Below, one piece after another: positions 14,101 through 29,100 of a stretch of 64,000 nt of DNA. Made by a program: the position numbers and the translations under genes. How positions within the stretch are numbered: position 1 is the first letter of the stretch; each line of letters begins with the position of its first letter. The stretch lies in contig JAUIMM010000003.1 of assembly GCA_031769625.1 (NCBI GenBank), positions 1,629,001-1,693,000 on the forward strand. Reading direction: 5' to 3'. The notes beneath the pieces are model-generated. The model was not told the DNA's origin. It saw only the letters and a program-made list of their open reading frames with translations, and did no database searches. This DNA comes from Taudactylus pleione. Taxonomy: Eukaryota; Chordata; Amphibia; Anura; Myobatrachidae.

Positions 14101-17100
14101 CATGCGTGGCCAGACTGGCCATCTGGCACTTCTGGCAAATGCCAGAAGGGCCGATGGCCAGATGGGCCGCCCTGGCCGTTTGAAAGCCTGGCCGAGCAGT
14201 GGAGCTGATCTGCCGGCATGCAAGGAGACGGGGCATGCCACTTCTTTCTGTTAATGGTCATATCTCTAGAACCAGATTTCTTCCAAATGGCGAATCATTT
14301 TGTACACAAAATCTGCACTCCACATAAAGGACCTCATTCAGAGACGGTCGAAGCGGCCGCACGGTTGTACGCCACCGATGTTCTCTATACTGCGCACGCG
14401 TAAAGTTCGCAATGCGCATGCGCAAACTAGCCGCTACGATCAGAAATTTCTCTCTCCTTGAACACAGCCAGGTCGGTAGTTTGAGTGACAGATTGAGGCA
14501 TTTGTGGGTGGTAACAGGGGAAGGTGCTTGAAAACAGGGGAGTGGAGATCCGAACACAGGCGTGCCTACTTATGCGAACAGCGTTTTATGGGAGTGCATA
14601 CGGTTTATGGGAGTGCATAATTAACAAAGTAGCGTCATGGCACATGTGACATGGGAGGTTTTTACACTGACATGATCGTAGAGCTTAAGAGAGGGTATGG
14701 TCAACCTTAAGCTCTACGACCAGTTCCGATGGTTCCCGATGGTCACGATTAATCCTTATATGCCCGGAGATGACGTGCAATGCGTACGAGAAGGGGGCAT
14801 ATTTTTTAGAATTCTGACCGCTTCCTCCCCTTGGTCGGCCAGCTACCGATCCGAACTTAGGGGGCAAATTGCGAGGGAATCATTTGCATATCCGGCCCCT
14901 TTTCCTGTACGACCGTGCGGCCGCTTCGACCGACTCTGAATGAGGTCCAAAGTGGATAACAAAAGGTGACACTTCCCTAGTAATCTCTGTTTGTTGATTA
15001 AGTGTATTTTAGACAAATCAATGTGATTAATTTAAAAAATGGGGAAATAATGCAGAGACACAACCCAAAGGTGACGATGCCGGACTGAAAATAAGTCGGA
15101 GGTAACTGATCGGGCATTGTGTGTGCGCAGAACTAAAATCGAATATTCACCCTCATGTAGAGTTGTACGTCTGTGGCCAGACTGCCCTTTTCCGTACCCT
15201 TGGTTTTATAGTATACCAGTTACCAGTGAGCACTTGCAGCAGCCCTATCCTTGTTGCAAAAGATATGTCTGAGAATTATATGTATGCACAACTCGGCGTC
15301 CAGCAATTCCGTCAACAGGCTCACAGCAAACATTGCCTTTGTGACAATGCTCCAAATCGCCAGTTGAGTCGCACGTGGAGATGCGACTAAATTGCGTACA
15401 TCTCTGCACTGCAGTAGTTACACTTGGTTACGTAGCATGCGCAGAGCGTTAGCACGCTAGATATGTTCCAGGAACAGACTTTCATTCAGTGCTGCATCAA
15501 CACCACTGGTGTTTTTTCTTAGATTATAAAAGCCGCCACCTTACAGACCAGCTTGGAGATATGGGGGAGATGGCAAGTGGGCCAGAATTGATTCCATTCT
15601 ATGCAGGAAGTGAGGCCGCTGCGGTAATGTTTATGACTCTGTACACATGTGAGACACAAGATTCTGATTATGGGAGGAAACATTGTAACGAAGGTGGGAA
15701 GCTGCATATATTGGAGGAATAAATTTTTTTTTTATTAAACCCAACTTAGTCTCAGAATAAATAGAGAATAGAACTATCTGTAATGCTGCTAACACTGTTT
15801 TCCTTTAAATGTTTTTCAGAATGCATTATGTCAAGCCTGACGCCTTCAAACCACCGTAAGTTTTTAATTGTCAGATATGCATTGTTATTTTCAGTAACTA
15901 TGAATTTCAACAACCACAGGATATGGGATGCAGTCCAGTGGGGTAACTAGGACATTTGAAGCCCAGGGCAAGATAAAAAACAGAACTCCCCACCCTAACT
16001 ATGGGCGTGAGCTGAAAATGTGGGCATGGCCACATGCCACAAGGGGCATGACCACTGAAAAATGGGGGAGTCAACATGATACACCACCGTTTTTCATCAC
16101 TCTGGGAACAATCCTTTCCATTCCATATGCACCTTAATGTCCCCAGTAGTAAAACCCCTTATGCTATGCCCTCAGTAGTAGTGTCCCTTATGCAATGCCC
16201 CTAGTAGTAATGCCCCTCATGCAATGCCCACTGTAGTAGTGTCCTTATGCAATGTTCCCAGTAGCAGTGCCCCTTATGCAATTCCCCCTGTAGTAGCACC
16301 CCTTATGTAGTGCCCCCAGTTATACAGTGCCCCTTATACAGTGCCCCAGTAGTGCTCCTTATACTACAGGTTTCAGTAATGGCTAGGAGATTCAGGGAGT
16401 TGGAGATGAACTCCCATGGGTTCATGGGTGGGGACCAGTTTATTACAGACTAACCTGGCATTCCAGAGGGCACAGGATAGAGGGACAGTGGCTCTCTCTG
16501 AATGAGGGCGGGCACTTCTTGTTTTGAAGTGCTGCCTCCAGGTCGCAAGCTAAGCTGTGGGTTACCACCCACAGCTTAGCTTGCGATCAGGGTGATGGTC
16601 GCGATGGTCATCACCATCGCGACAATCGGGGCTTACGACCAGACCCTCAGGTTGGGTCTGGGCTCTCATAAGCCCCAGGGAACTTCCTGCTCTGTTTGAG
16701 CAGGAAGTTCCCCGCTGACATCATCAATTGTCAGTGGGACCACCCTCAAATGGCAAGCGTTCCGACTGGAATGCCTCCATTTGGCAGTGCACGCCCCGGC
16801 ACGCCCAGCAAACGGGGCGAGCTGTCACTCAACATCGACAGCTTGCCCCGTCTGCTACGAGACCCCTAGCGACGGAGCGCCCGTCGCTAGCCAAACACAC
16901 GCACTCAGCCGATGTTTTCGCACTGCGCATGCATATGCATCGCACTGTGCGTGTGCGAACTAGCCAGTGCGATCGGGTAAGGGTATGCAGACTACACGCA
17001 GTGTGTACGCAGACCCTTCTAATATTGATCGACAGGAAGTGCCGTTTGTGGGTGGTGACGGGGGGTGCTTGGGCGAACACAGACGTGCCTGTGCATTGGG

Positions 17101-20100
17101 GCGCCGTTATAGGGGCGTAATTAAGGCAGTGAGGCAGAATGCACAGCCAGATGACTTGATGTACGCAGGAAGTGGCCAAAATATTGCACAACATCAGGTC
17201 AACCTGTATTGTGTGTATGGTTCCGATGGTTCTCGATGTTACCAATGTTTCCACTGTCTTGCGGACTACTTAGGCTTTGAGTAAAGGGAAGTGGGCGGCA
17301 TTGTGTAGTGCTGGGCGTCTGGTTCTTATGCTGCGGCTGCCGTGCGTTTGCATTGATTAGCATATACACGCAGCGGCCGAGTGTGTGCGTTCTCTCACTT
17401 GCGTTCCTTGCTGAATCAGAATCCTGTGTGTGTCTATAACCTCCCAGACAACAGGACCTCTAGCAGCCATCTTATCATGGTAAAGTTATAGCGCATGCTT
17501 GTCTTCACCAACAGTTACATTGCTAATTAGACATCTTGGTGTTATTCCTACTTTCTTAATAATAACAGGTAAAGAAAGTAGGAAGCAGAATAAGATCAGT
17601 AAATAGGATGAACAGTACATTAAACCTACTGTATCTGAACTGACATATTGATTCTTCTTCTCAGGAGAACAGATGTACTTACGGTAACTCCATGGCTTGC
17701 ACCTATTGTTTGGAATGGAACATTTAACAGAGATATACTGGATGCGCAATTCCATCAGATCAATGTCCGTGTTGGTCTAACTGTGTTCGCTATTAAAAAG
17801 TAAGTTATAGGGGTATTGACAGGTAAACAAGTAAAAAAATCTTACAATATTAATTATTTTATACAACAATTTCCTCTTCCTTTTTTCTTTAGATGATATT
17901 CAGTGGCGTCCCTACCTCTCTCTTTACCTGGTGCGGGCAGCAGTGGCAAATCAGGGGATGTGGCCTCGCAGGAGGGGGTGTGGCCTCGTACCCTGAACGC
18001 CCATTTTTTGTCACACCAGAGGTGCCGGAGGTGCAGGCTGCCCTCGGGGACAAGCCTGTGTGAAGTGCCAGCTCCCTCACTGTGTCAGGAGCTCCTGTCA
18101 CTTTGGTGTCACCCCTCGGCTGGTGACACCTGGGTGCGGCCCACACCCCCCATACCCCCCTTATGATGTCAGTGATGATATCTACAGCAAATAGAGAAGT
18201 AGGCCAGGCTCCAGGCAGTGGCGTCACTAGCGGGGTGCAGGCCGCACCGGGTGTCACCCTCCAAGCGGTTGACACCAAAAGCCGCACCACTCATGCCCGC
18301 AAAACCCCCTCTGACAGACTGGGATGGACATTGGAAATGTTGGTTAGCAGCCATCGTTGTTTCCAATTCGATGGAAGTACTTTTTCCATCAAATACCGGT
18401 AATTTGATGGTTTCCAGCCATCGGATGCAGCTTTCCAATGCCCATCCAATGGCTGGCTGCAGGGGTACAGCACACACCGCTGTTCTGCATAGCAGAGCAA
18501 CGGGTGAGCAGTGGGAGAATAGATGCCGTGCCCATGCGCATGGCATCTTTTCAGTGTATAGGGGTAGCCTTGGGAGAGTCTCGGAGAGTCACATCTCGGA
18601 GAGTGCTGGGCACGCCCCCACAGTGACGTGAACAGGGGGTGCCACGAGGCTCCGCCCTGTTCACAGAGGCTCCACCCCTGTCTTTAGTCATTTAAATAGT
18701 TTTAACCATCAAATTCTTTTGATGTGATGGTTAGTTACCATCAATTAAAAGTTTGAATGGTGGAAGCCCAGCCATCATTTGAGGGCGGGCTTCCGATGTC
18801 CATCCCAGAGCCTGGCCCTGCTAGCTACAGCCATCTCCAAATGTCATTAGCAATTGTAGCCTATAGGCTATACTCAGCAGCATTTGCCTGGAGAGAGTTC
18901 TATAGGATCCAACCGCTGCACCCATTGCTTATGCGTGCGTGGTCAGCAGACCCTGCATTTACAGTAGTGCACCCAGCTCCTGTTTGTTTGTTTTTACTGT
19001 GCATCTCGACTGTGGGCCTGATTCAGAGATGGACGTTTTTTTTTTGTGCAGCCTCCTGGCTGCTCGCATAGCTGTGGGTGACCACCCACAGCTATTGCGA
19101 GCGGCCAGGATGATGGTTGCGATGGTCAAGACCATCACAACCATCGGGGCTTGCGACGAGACCCTTGTGATAGGGTCTCGTCTGCCACAAGCCCCAGAGA
19201 GCTTCTGGCTCTAATAGAGCCGGAAGCTCTCCCACTGACATCACTGGTGATGTCAGTGGGGCCGCCCACAAACGGCAGGCATTCGCATGGGAATGCCTCC
19301 GTTTGTGAAGCCACCCCCCGCCACGCCTACAGAAACTGGGCGAGCTGTCGATCAACATCGACAGCCGCCCCTTTTGTAGTGAGCCACGGAGCGAGAGAAT
19401 TTCTCTCTCACTTCGGGGCTTGCGCACGTGCAGTGCGGTCTCGCTGCGCGTGCACAGAGCACACCATCGACTCAAGCGCTTTGCGAGCGGGTCTGAATCA
19501 GGCCCAGTGTTCATACAGAGATGGAGTTGCGATTTCTGACGTACGAAGATGGTTCGTCTTATGGGAGTGTTATGGGAGTGTCGCTAAAGTATTAGCATAC
19601 AAGACGCTCAATCACTCATATTGCAGGCTGTACTCAGAGGGAAAAAAATCTCCATGTGCCATAGGGCTGGTGCAAGTTTCGATGGTGCCACCGGCGGTGG
19701 CGCCTGAAGATGAACAAAGCGGTGTTACATAATCTAAAGACACTCAAAGTGGGCGCCTCAGTCTTTGCATATTAAAACGCACTCTTGTATAACAGGGGAA
19801 GGGCTGATACTACCGTTAGCATAACGTCGCAGACAAGACTACGGCATGATGGTGCTAAAGCAGTTGCAGCATCTCGCACCCCCGAATCAGCTTGCTTGTG
19901 TGGCAGAATGGCTGATGCCAGCGCTCAGAGCGTGTTACTCTTTTTAATTTGCTCAGTGCATCTCCCACACTCCCAGTTGCTGCCGGCTGGTGTAATATAA
20001 TATATGCAAATTAGTGGCCTATTTAATAGGATGTTATGGTGCATACACATGGTCAGATTTGTCAGATCATCGATTTCCTTGAACGATAACCATGAACAAT

Positions 20101-23100
20101 TTGAACGATTTTATCAACGATGAACGATGAATGATTTCTGACACTATTTAAAATGAATGAAATCGCTGAAACACAGTCGATGCCAGATATCGTTATCTGA
20201 CATGCGGGCACAGGCATCGTTGGTCGATGCATGCCCAACATGTCAACGATATGAATGATTGAACGATTTTTACAATCGTTATCGTTCATATCTGAGAACA
20301 AATCTGACCGTGTGTAGGCATCATAAGACCTTGCCAGATCATTGACTCCACATTTGTATGTCCAGCTTTTCATCAGCTTATATCTGTCTTATTGTTTCTG
20401 GGATTTTCTGCTAATTCTAAAGGTGTATACACACACACACAACGATTTTTTGAATGATTATCTATAACGATATCGTTTTTCGCTCAATCGTTGAAAAAAT
20501 CGCTCACTTTCTGAGTTAAAACGATAAACGATTATCGTTCATGCGCGTTCTCATTTGTAGTTTGTAGTTCAGTCAGACTGACCAACTCAACTATTTTCAG
20601 TAAGAGAATATGCAAAAATCGTTTGTAGTTCAAAAAAAATCATTCATTGCATTTAGTACATGAATGATTTTAGTAAATGATTTTCGTCTATTTTTCCCTT
20701 GAAAAAATGAATGAAAATCGTTTACTAAAATTGTTCATTTACTAAATCGTTGTGTGTGTATGCAGCTTAAGGGGTAAATTTACTAAAGTGATAGTTTTTA
20801 GAAGTGAGTTTTAAAAGTGATGTTGCCCATAGCAACCAATCAGATTCTAGCTATTATCTTCTAGAAGGTGCTAGTTAAATGTTAAGTAGAATCTGATTGG
20901 TTGCTATGGGCAACATCACTTCTAAAACTCACTTCTAAAAACTTTCACTTTTCACTTTAGTAAAAACGATGTAAGTAATAAGAAATACATTGGTTTATTG
21001 CTTCTAACCCTTAACAACCTTGTATAGCTTACTTAACTTAAACTAATAAATAACGACACAGACAACAAGAGCTTGGCTAAAAGGTCACAGCTTTTATTTA
21101 TAATTAATTAACCTAACCAGGGTGGCAAAGAGATGCTGCAGGCTCAGTTCTAGCTTTTACTTTGCTCAAAATACTCGGGGAACGACTGACACGTCCCCCC
21201 TCTAGACGTACTAACACTGCGAGGGTCCCACTTCCCTCCTGGGCCAATCCGAGACGCTTTCGTACAAAAAGCGCCCGGGTCCCCCCGTGCGGACCATGAC
21301 AAATTTGCCAGGTTCATCGAGGGCAAGTGCCCCCACAACGTATCTTACGCCACATAAAGCCACTGAGCTGCAGCATACTCCCGCCATGCTGCGCCTCCCC
21401 TGAATTGGGAAGAAAAAGTTAGTATGACACAACATAAACAGTAACGGGTGGGATGGTGGGTTTCAAAGATCCAGGAACCAAGAGACTGTCCATGCTCACA
21501 CAAGCCAATATATACTGATCATCTGACCACTCCTTCAAACAATATCATTGGCTCCACCAACCAGCTGACCAGACAGCCTTATAATCTGCCCAGCAACAAG
21601 GCTGACCTCAACATCCATACAGCAAAAAACATAGTATTCTTAGTTATACTCATGCTTATCCAGCCTTCGCATACTATGAACATTTTTCGTTGAACGATTT
21701 TCTTTCAGTTTTTCCCTTGAATAAGTGAATGAAAATCGTTTTACAAAGTAGTTGGTTTTACTTTACATAATAAATGATTTTCTGTGTGTTGAAAGAAAAA
21801 TGTTGCAACTTCTATTGAAAATTGTTCAGTTGGCCAGTCTGACTGAACTGCAAACTACAATCGACAAACGTGAATGCGCATGAACGAAAATCGTTCATCG
21901 TTTATCGTTTTACACTGAACAATTTTTTGAACGATTGAACGATAACGACGTTGTTATAGTTAAATCGTTCAAAAAATCGTTGTGTGTGTACGCACCTAGA
22001 GTCTTTGGCTCCAGAGGCTGGCAGCAGGGCCGAAGCTAGGATATCTGTCACCGGGTGCAAGGTAGCAATTTTGCGCCCCCTCCCTTCCCGTACCTGGATT
22101 TTGTCCTTCTCCTCCATAAGGCAGTGCCACACATCAAAATGTCCATTACACATTATGCCACACACTGTAATGCCCATTACCAAAGTGCCACTTACATATT
22201 TGCCTGACACCATTTTATGCCCCACAGTAAGGCTTCTAATTACTTTAAAATTACCTGCTCGTTGCCATGGGGTTTCATGCTTGTTGCCATGGGGGTTTAT
22301 GCTTGTTGCCAGGGGTTACATGCTCGTTGCCAGGGGGTTTCATTCTTGCTGTCAGGGGATTTATGCTCATTACCAGGGGTTCCATGCTCATTGCCAGAGG
22401 TTTCATGCTTGTTGCCAGGGGGTTTATGCTCATTGCCAGGGGTTACATGCTCATTGCCAGGAGTTACATGCTCATTGCCATGGGGTTACATGCTCGTTGC
22501 CAGGGAGTTTCATGCTTGTTGTCAGGGGATTTATGGTTACCAGGGGTTCCATGCTCGTTGCCAGGGGTTACATGCTTGTTGCCAGGTGGTTTATGCTCAT
22601 TGCTAGGGGTTACATGCACATTGCCATGGGGTTTATGCTCGTTGCCCGGGGGTTTTCATGCTCATTGCCAGGGGATTTCATACTCCTTGCCATGGGGCTT
22701 CATGTTCATTTCCAGGGGGGTTTATGCTCGTTGCCACAGGGGTTTATGTTTGTTGCCAGGGGATTTCACGCATACCTCTCAACATGACCCTCTCCAGGAG
22801 GGACACAATGCTCTGGTCCTGGACTTCCCTGGTAAGAGGTGGGGCTGCAGCGCAGTTCAAAATTCAAAAAGGGGAGCCAGACCAACTGTCATTTCACACG
22901 CTGCCAAACATCACTGGCCGGGACTCACTGGCAGTTGGTGTGACTCCCCTATTTGAATTTTGGACTGTGCTGCAGCCCCACCCCTGGAGCCACCACCAAT
23001 CATAAATTACCAGGGAAGTCCAGGACCAGAGCATTGTGTTCCTCCTGGAGAGGGTCATGTTGGGAGGTATGTTTCACGGGAGAAGATGCAGCTTTCAGCA

Positions 23101-26100
23101 TCTTCTCCCGGCAGCGCCAGCGTTCCCGGCACTTCCGGGAATGCTGTGTGCATTGCGCTCTGCTAACAGACACTAGAGGTCCAGTAGGATCTATAGCATC
23201 TGACTCCTCCATGGCAGCGGCCACTTTTGCATGGCCGTCTTCAGCAGAGTCCATGCGGACGGCTAGTCCACATGGAATCTGCTGAAAATGGCCATCCAAA
23301 AATGGCCACCGCCAAGGAGGAGACATACACTAGAGGTCCAGTAAGGATCTCTAGGATTTGTCTCCTCTTTGGCGGCGGCCATTTTTGGATGGCTGTTTTC
23401 TGAATCTGCAGCCCCCAAGCCACCGCGAGCCAGCTTTTTCACCCCCCGCAATCCGGCACCCGGTGCACGTGCACCTCTAGCCCCCCCTAGTTGCGGCCCT
23501 GGCTGGCAGCCATATCCTGGAGCTGCAGTTACTGAAAACGTTGCTATTTGACAATGTGCAGTCTGAAAACACAACCGTATGTTCAACATGTGCATGTTCT
23601 ATTATATTAATATAAGGCTGTATTCTATTTAATTATTAGCTTACAGTATATCTCACATTTGATCATTTGCATTTCACTGTTAAGCTTTGCCTGTGGGTTT
23701 CTGGTGTAAATAAAGCACTTTAGAAATTTCTTTAACGTGCTGCTGCTATTTACACCACAGCTATGCTCATGACTATTAGGGGTAAATTTACTAAAACTCG
23801 AGTTTGGTCGAGATGACAATCTTGGGTGAGTTTAGGCATGTTTTTCATCTTGCAAATTTACTAAAGACAAACTTGGGTGAGTTTGGGAGAGAGTTCTCAC
23901 TAGTAAAACTCGGGTAAGATTGCAAACTCGAAACAACTCACCATCGGGCAAACTTGGAAGTATTTTTCATGTAAGAAATACAACTCGCAAATTTACTAAG
24001 AATCGAGATTACAATATCGAGTGAGATTGTAGCAGTCTCGTAGAGAAATTTACGTTTCAAACACTCCACCACCTGAGCTGCGAGTTTGGCAGAAACATAC
24101 ACAGATCAGTGTGATTTGTGTATGTTTCTGCATGTGTACTTAGAGGTCATTCAGACCCGCTCGTGAGCAAAGGATGCTCGCAAGCGGGTCGATGTTGCCC
24201 CACTGCGCATGCGCATGATGGAGGGAGCTCCGTCGTGCATATGCGCGAGACCCGGATAGCGACGGGCTCTCCGTCGCTCCGGGTCTCGCACCAAAGGGGG
24301 CGTGCTGTTGATGTTGATTGACAGCACGCCCCCTTTGGTGGGCATGCCGGGGGCGTGGCTGCCAGATGGAGGCGTTCCCATGGGAACGCCTACCGTCTGA
24401 AGCCGGCCCCACTGACATCACTAGTGATGTCAGTGGGAGTGATTTTGGCTCTGATAGAGCCAAAATCACTCCTGGGCTTGCAGCAGCGAGACCCTACCGC
24501 AGGGTCTCGTCGCAAGCCCGATGGTCGCGATGGTCTTTGACCATCGCGACCATCTTTTTGACCGCTCGCATATGCTGTGGGTGGTCACCCACAGCTATGC
24601 GAGCGGGCAGGAGGCTGCTCCATTTTCAGATAGGAGGGCACTGATTCAGAGCGAGCGCTTTGGTCAGAGCGTTCAGCTCTGAATCAGACCCTTAGTTTAA
24701 AGTGTTTTTATTAAAAAAAAATGACGAAGTGTCCCCCCCCAAAAGACATATACAGCCCTGGACTGGTCAGCAGTACTGGTTCCTAAAATTACGGGGAACA
24801 AAACGAGTAGGGTTCCACCGTAATTTAGGAACCAGCACCTGGCTTCAGGGCCAGTCCTGGTTTTAAATATATGAGGGAAAAATTGCATAGGGGTCCCCCT
24901 ATATTTAAAACCAGCACCAGACCGGGGTGTAATTCCACAGCAAGGATACTCTATCACCAGGTCTCCATGGCCAAAGCATTCGCACCCCAAGCCAGATCAC
25001 CCCTAGAAGGGGTCCCCCCTCTCCTGAAACCCCAGACTTGGGCTGAAGCCCAGAGCTCTTCCCCGCACCCCTGGAGTGGTGGGTACGGGGGTAACAATGT
25101 GTTAAATTGTTACAAACTATTGTATTTTACAGTGGAACTACAGGTGCCAACATGCCTGCCCTTTTGCACTTGTGGAACTACAATTGCCAGCAGGCGGCAG
25201 GCACTCGTGTCCCCACTGTAAAATAAATAGTTAAAAAAAGACAGAACACACACTGTATATAGTAAAGCTTTATTACATACCTACCTCACTTACACATACT
25301 TACCTACTGCCAGCTGGTCTGTCCCCTTGCCCAATCCAATGGGTGTACCTGAAAAAAAGATCTGATACTCACCTCTATCCTCGCGCTGGTCTCCGTAGCA
25401 TCCAGGGGTCTTGGCAGCATAACAAACCGAGTAACGGAACATACCGGACAAGTATTGGTATGTGTTGTCACATACTGGATCAGGCTGAAGCAGCAGAGGA
25501 AGGTGCAGGCATGATTTTTTAGCATTTGTCACTGAGAGTTAACCCAGGAATTAGCAGATAATGCCTGCACGATATTCAGACTGTTTAGCTTAGGTCACGC
25601 GCAAGGTGTGTAAAACCGCTTGTCTAAACAACTATTAAGGCAATTCATCCCTATTTGGCCAATAAAGTACTTTAAAAAATAAAAGTAGCAAAAGTACATG
25701 GTTAAAAATGGTCTGCAAATAATTTTACTTGGGGAGAATAAGAAAATGGAGATGGTTTACAGTTAACACAATTGTTGTGTATAGTTTATGTGACGTATTA
25801 GACAGGTCACCATGATATGTGAAATAGGCCCAGCGACAGGGGGGTTCAAAGGGGACACCTGTACCGGGCCCCAAGAGACCGAGGGACCCTGACCCCTCAG
25901 GAATTTGGGGAGCCCCGCAGTGGCGTAACTAGGGTATTTGGAGCCCAGGGCAAATTTGAAAAGGGAGCCCCCCCACCCCGATATGTGCGCGCGCGGAAAA
26001 AAATGGACGTGGTCACTTAAAAATGGGGCGTGTCAACATGACACACCCCTTTATTTTCACGCTGAACATTCCTATCCATATAAACCTTAACCCCAGTAGT

Positions 26101-29100
26101 ACCCCTTATACAGTACCCCCAGTATGCAGTTGTGGTCTCTCTTATGCAGGCCCATAGTAGTGCCCCTTATACAGTATCCCCAGTAGTGGTCCCCCTTATA
26201 CAGCCCCCAATTAGTTCCCCTTACTCAGTGCCCCCAGTAGTGGTCCCCCCAAATGCAGTGCCCTATGTAGTGTTCCCCCTTATGCAGTGCCCCCAGAAGC
26301 AGTCCCCACAATGCAGTGCACCCAGTAGTGGTATCCCCTTATGCAGTGCCCTTTATATAGTGCCCCCCAGCAGTAGTCCCCCCCATGCAGGTTTCCCAGT
26401 AGTGGTCCCCCTTATGTAGGCACCCAGTAGTGATCCCCCCTATCTAGTGCCCCCTGTAGTGGTCCCCGCAGTGCCCCTAGCAGTAAGCCCCTTATATAGT
26501 GCCCCTAGCAGTAGTCCCCCCCTCCCATGCAGTGCCCCCAGTAGTGGTCCCCCTGATGCAGGCTCCCAGTAGTGACCCCCCCTATCCAGTGGTCCCTGTA
26601 GTGGTTCTTCCTGTTATTGCCCCCAGTTGTGGTCCCCCCAGTGCAGTGCCCCTAGTAGTAGGCCCCTTTTATAATGCCCCCAGTAGTAGTTCTCCCCCCC
26701 CAAGTAGTGGTCCCCAGTTGAGGTTCCCCCTCCCGATTAAGTGCCCCCTGTAATAACCCCCCCCAGTAGAGGTCCTCCCAATAATGGTGCCCCCAGTAAT
26801 GGCCCCCCCCAGTAGAGGTCCTCCTAATAATGATGCCCCCAGTAGTAGCCCCCCCGTTGTGCCCCCACCCCAGTAGAGGTCCCCCCAGTGGTAGCCACCC
26901 CCGTTGTGCCCCCAGTAGTGCTGACAGGTTTTTAAAAATATATATATATAAACATACTTACCTGAATCCACGCTGCTGCTGCTCCTCCAGTCCGCGACGC
27001 CGCTCCCGCCGCCGCCGCCCGCCAGTCCTCCCGGGCTGGCACGCTCAGCATAATGGGACAGACGTCATGACGTCTGTCCCATTACCCACTGCAGGAGCCG
27101 GACGGAAGTCCGGCTCTTGCAGTGGGTGCTGCAGCAGTCAATGAGAGTCTATCTGACTCTCATTGGCTGCTGTTTAACACACGCATCGCCGCCAGCGCTG
27201 GCGGCGATGCATGTGTTATGCACAGCCTGAGCCCGCCTCCTGGCGCTATTGGGCAAGCGCTCAGGGGGAGGGAACAGGCTCAGGTGTGCAGCACAGGACC
27301 GGAGCTGGAAGCCTAGCGCCGGTCCTGTGTAAATGTGTAGCGCTGACCGCACTCATTGCGGTCGGCGCTATACTGGTGGCTAACTAGGGCGGGCCGGACC
27401 GTGGCCGGCGGCATCCCCCCGCGCCGCCGGTCCCACGGCACCCAGGGCACGCATCCTGCCCGACCCCCCCTAGTTACGCCACTGGAGCCCAGGTCATGTG
27501 TCCCCCTTGCCTCTGCCACCTGCTGTGTAAGTTGCTTATACAGCAGCTGGCAGAGGCAACAGTAAGCAGGGCACCTGACCCAGCACAGTTGCTGCAGCTA
27601 GAACCACCATGGTCGGCACAGGCAGAGTCAAGGATGGAGGATAGCAGCCGGTGCAGCGTGCATGACGTCATTACGTTGCGCCACTGGACCAGGGGGGAGC
27701 CGCCGGCCAGGCCGAGTCTGGGTCACCAGGAAAGAGTAAAACAGGCAGCTCAGCAGGTAAGTGTGGTGCGGGGCCAAGCTGGGCTAGAAAATCATAGGGC
27801 AGGCTGCAGGTGGTGAGGAGCTGCAGTTGGAGGGGTGGTGACAGACATGGGGGCTGGGGTAGAGGGGGTGTAAAAGACACAGGTCATGTGGGAGAGGGGG
27901 TGTAAGAGACACAGGGGCTAGGTTAGAGGGGGAGCAAAAGACACAGAGGCTAGTGGAGAGGGGGATGTAAAAGACAGGGGCTGGGGGAGAGGGGGGATGT
28001 AAAAGTCAGGGGCTGGGGTAGAGGGGGGGTGTAAAAGACACAGGGGCTGGGGTGAGGGGGTGTAAAAGACACAGGGGCTGGGGGAGAGGGGGGATGTAAA
28101 AGACAGGGGCTGGGGGAGAGGGGGATGTAAAAGACACGGGGCTGGGGTGAGGGGGTGTAAAAGACACAGGGGCTGGGGGAGAGGAGGGGTGTAAAAGACA
28201 CAGGGGCTAGGGGAGATGGGGGTGTAAAAGACACAGGGGTTGGGGAGAGGCGGGGTGTAAAAGACATAGAGGCTGGGGGAGATGTGGGTGTGTGACAGAC
28301 ACGGGCTGGGGAAGAGGCAGGTGACTGACATGGGCTGATAAAAAGGAGGGGGGCACAGGGCAGGGACAAATCAAGCACGTGGAAACACGTGGGCTGGGGA
28401 AATGAGAGCTGAGAAACATGGGTGCTCAGGAACAAAGATAAAGGAAGGCTTGGGGGGATAATAATGCTGAGAGATACAGGCGATATGAGTGGATGGCTGC
28501 AGATGGAGAGACACAGGGGATGAGGCTGGAGACAGAAATGGTACTGGAGTGAAGAGGGTTAAGGCTGGTGCAACACAGACAAGGATAAGGCTGAGAGACA
28601 CAGGGGATGGTCCAAATGCCATCTTGCATGTACTTACTGAGAGGGGATAGGGGGCCCCAAAAACATGAGTGTACCGGGCCCCAAGATTTCTGTTGCTGCC
28701 CCTGATGTCGAGCTCAACTGAATTGAATTTGAATTATTTTTATTTTACATTGTAGTTTGTATTATTTTTTATGTAGGCATACTTTACAAGGCTTCACAGC
28801 ATAACCTTTTCAAAGAGGTTGTAAATAATTTGGGTTCCATACAAAAGGTCGACAATGATTTGGTCAACACCAGAAGGTCAACTTCGAAGAAGATTGACAG
28901 TACAGAAGGTTGACAGGTACAAAAGGTCGACCTGAAAATGGTCGACGCAGAAATGGTCAACCCATTTTTTGTTAGGGTTAATCACTTACCGGTGGGTTAG
29001 CTAGGCACTAGGAAGGATGGTTATGGTTAGGCACGTACCCCTATGGTTAGGGTTATGCACTAGGAGGGATGGTTAGGATTAGGCACCAAGGGGAGGTTTA

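Larger units (their letters stand above)
22025..23501 (+). mobile_element. hAT element carrying a minisatellite and a nested palindrome, perfect 8-bp duplication
   Basis: GCTGGCAG occurs at 22017-22024 and again at 23502-23509. Ends CAGGGCCGAAGCTAGG and CCTAGTTGCGGCCCTG are inverted repeats. Inside lie a tandem repeat (22247-22770), an inserted palindromic element (22771-23071) and inverted copies of GGCGGCCATTTTTGGATGGC-like sequence. No transposase remains. Confidence 0.92.
25830..28705. mobile_element. Older element opened by the hAT insertion at 25918-27484
   Basis: GTACCGGGCCCCAAGA occurs near the left part (about 25861) and again at about 28671. The left CAGCGACAGGGGGG and the inverse of the right end CAGGGGCAGCAACAG look like diverged termini. 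The right arm holds the 27860-28330 minisatellite. No clear duplication. Confidence 0.45.

Noticed and set aside
21984..22956. 267- and 229-codon ORFs in overlapping frames
   Set aside because: They run along the TTGCCAGGGG minisatellite and into unrelated palindromic sequence. No conserved domain.
26132..28435. Proline/valine-rich and proline/serine-rich ORFs
   Set aside because: Both come from minisatellites in hAT-related elements. Composition and frame redundancy explain them.
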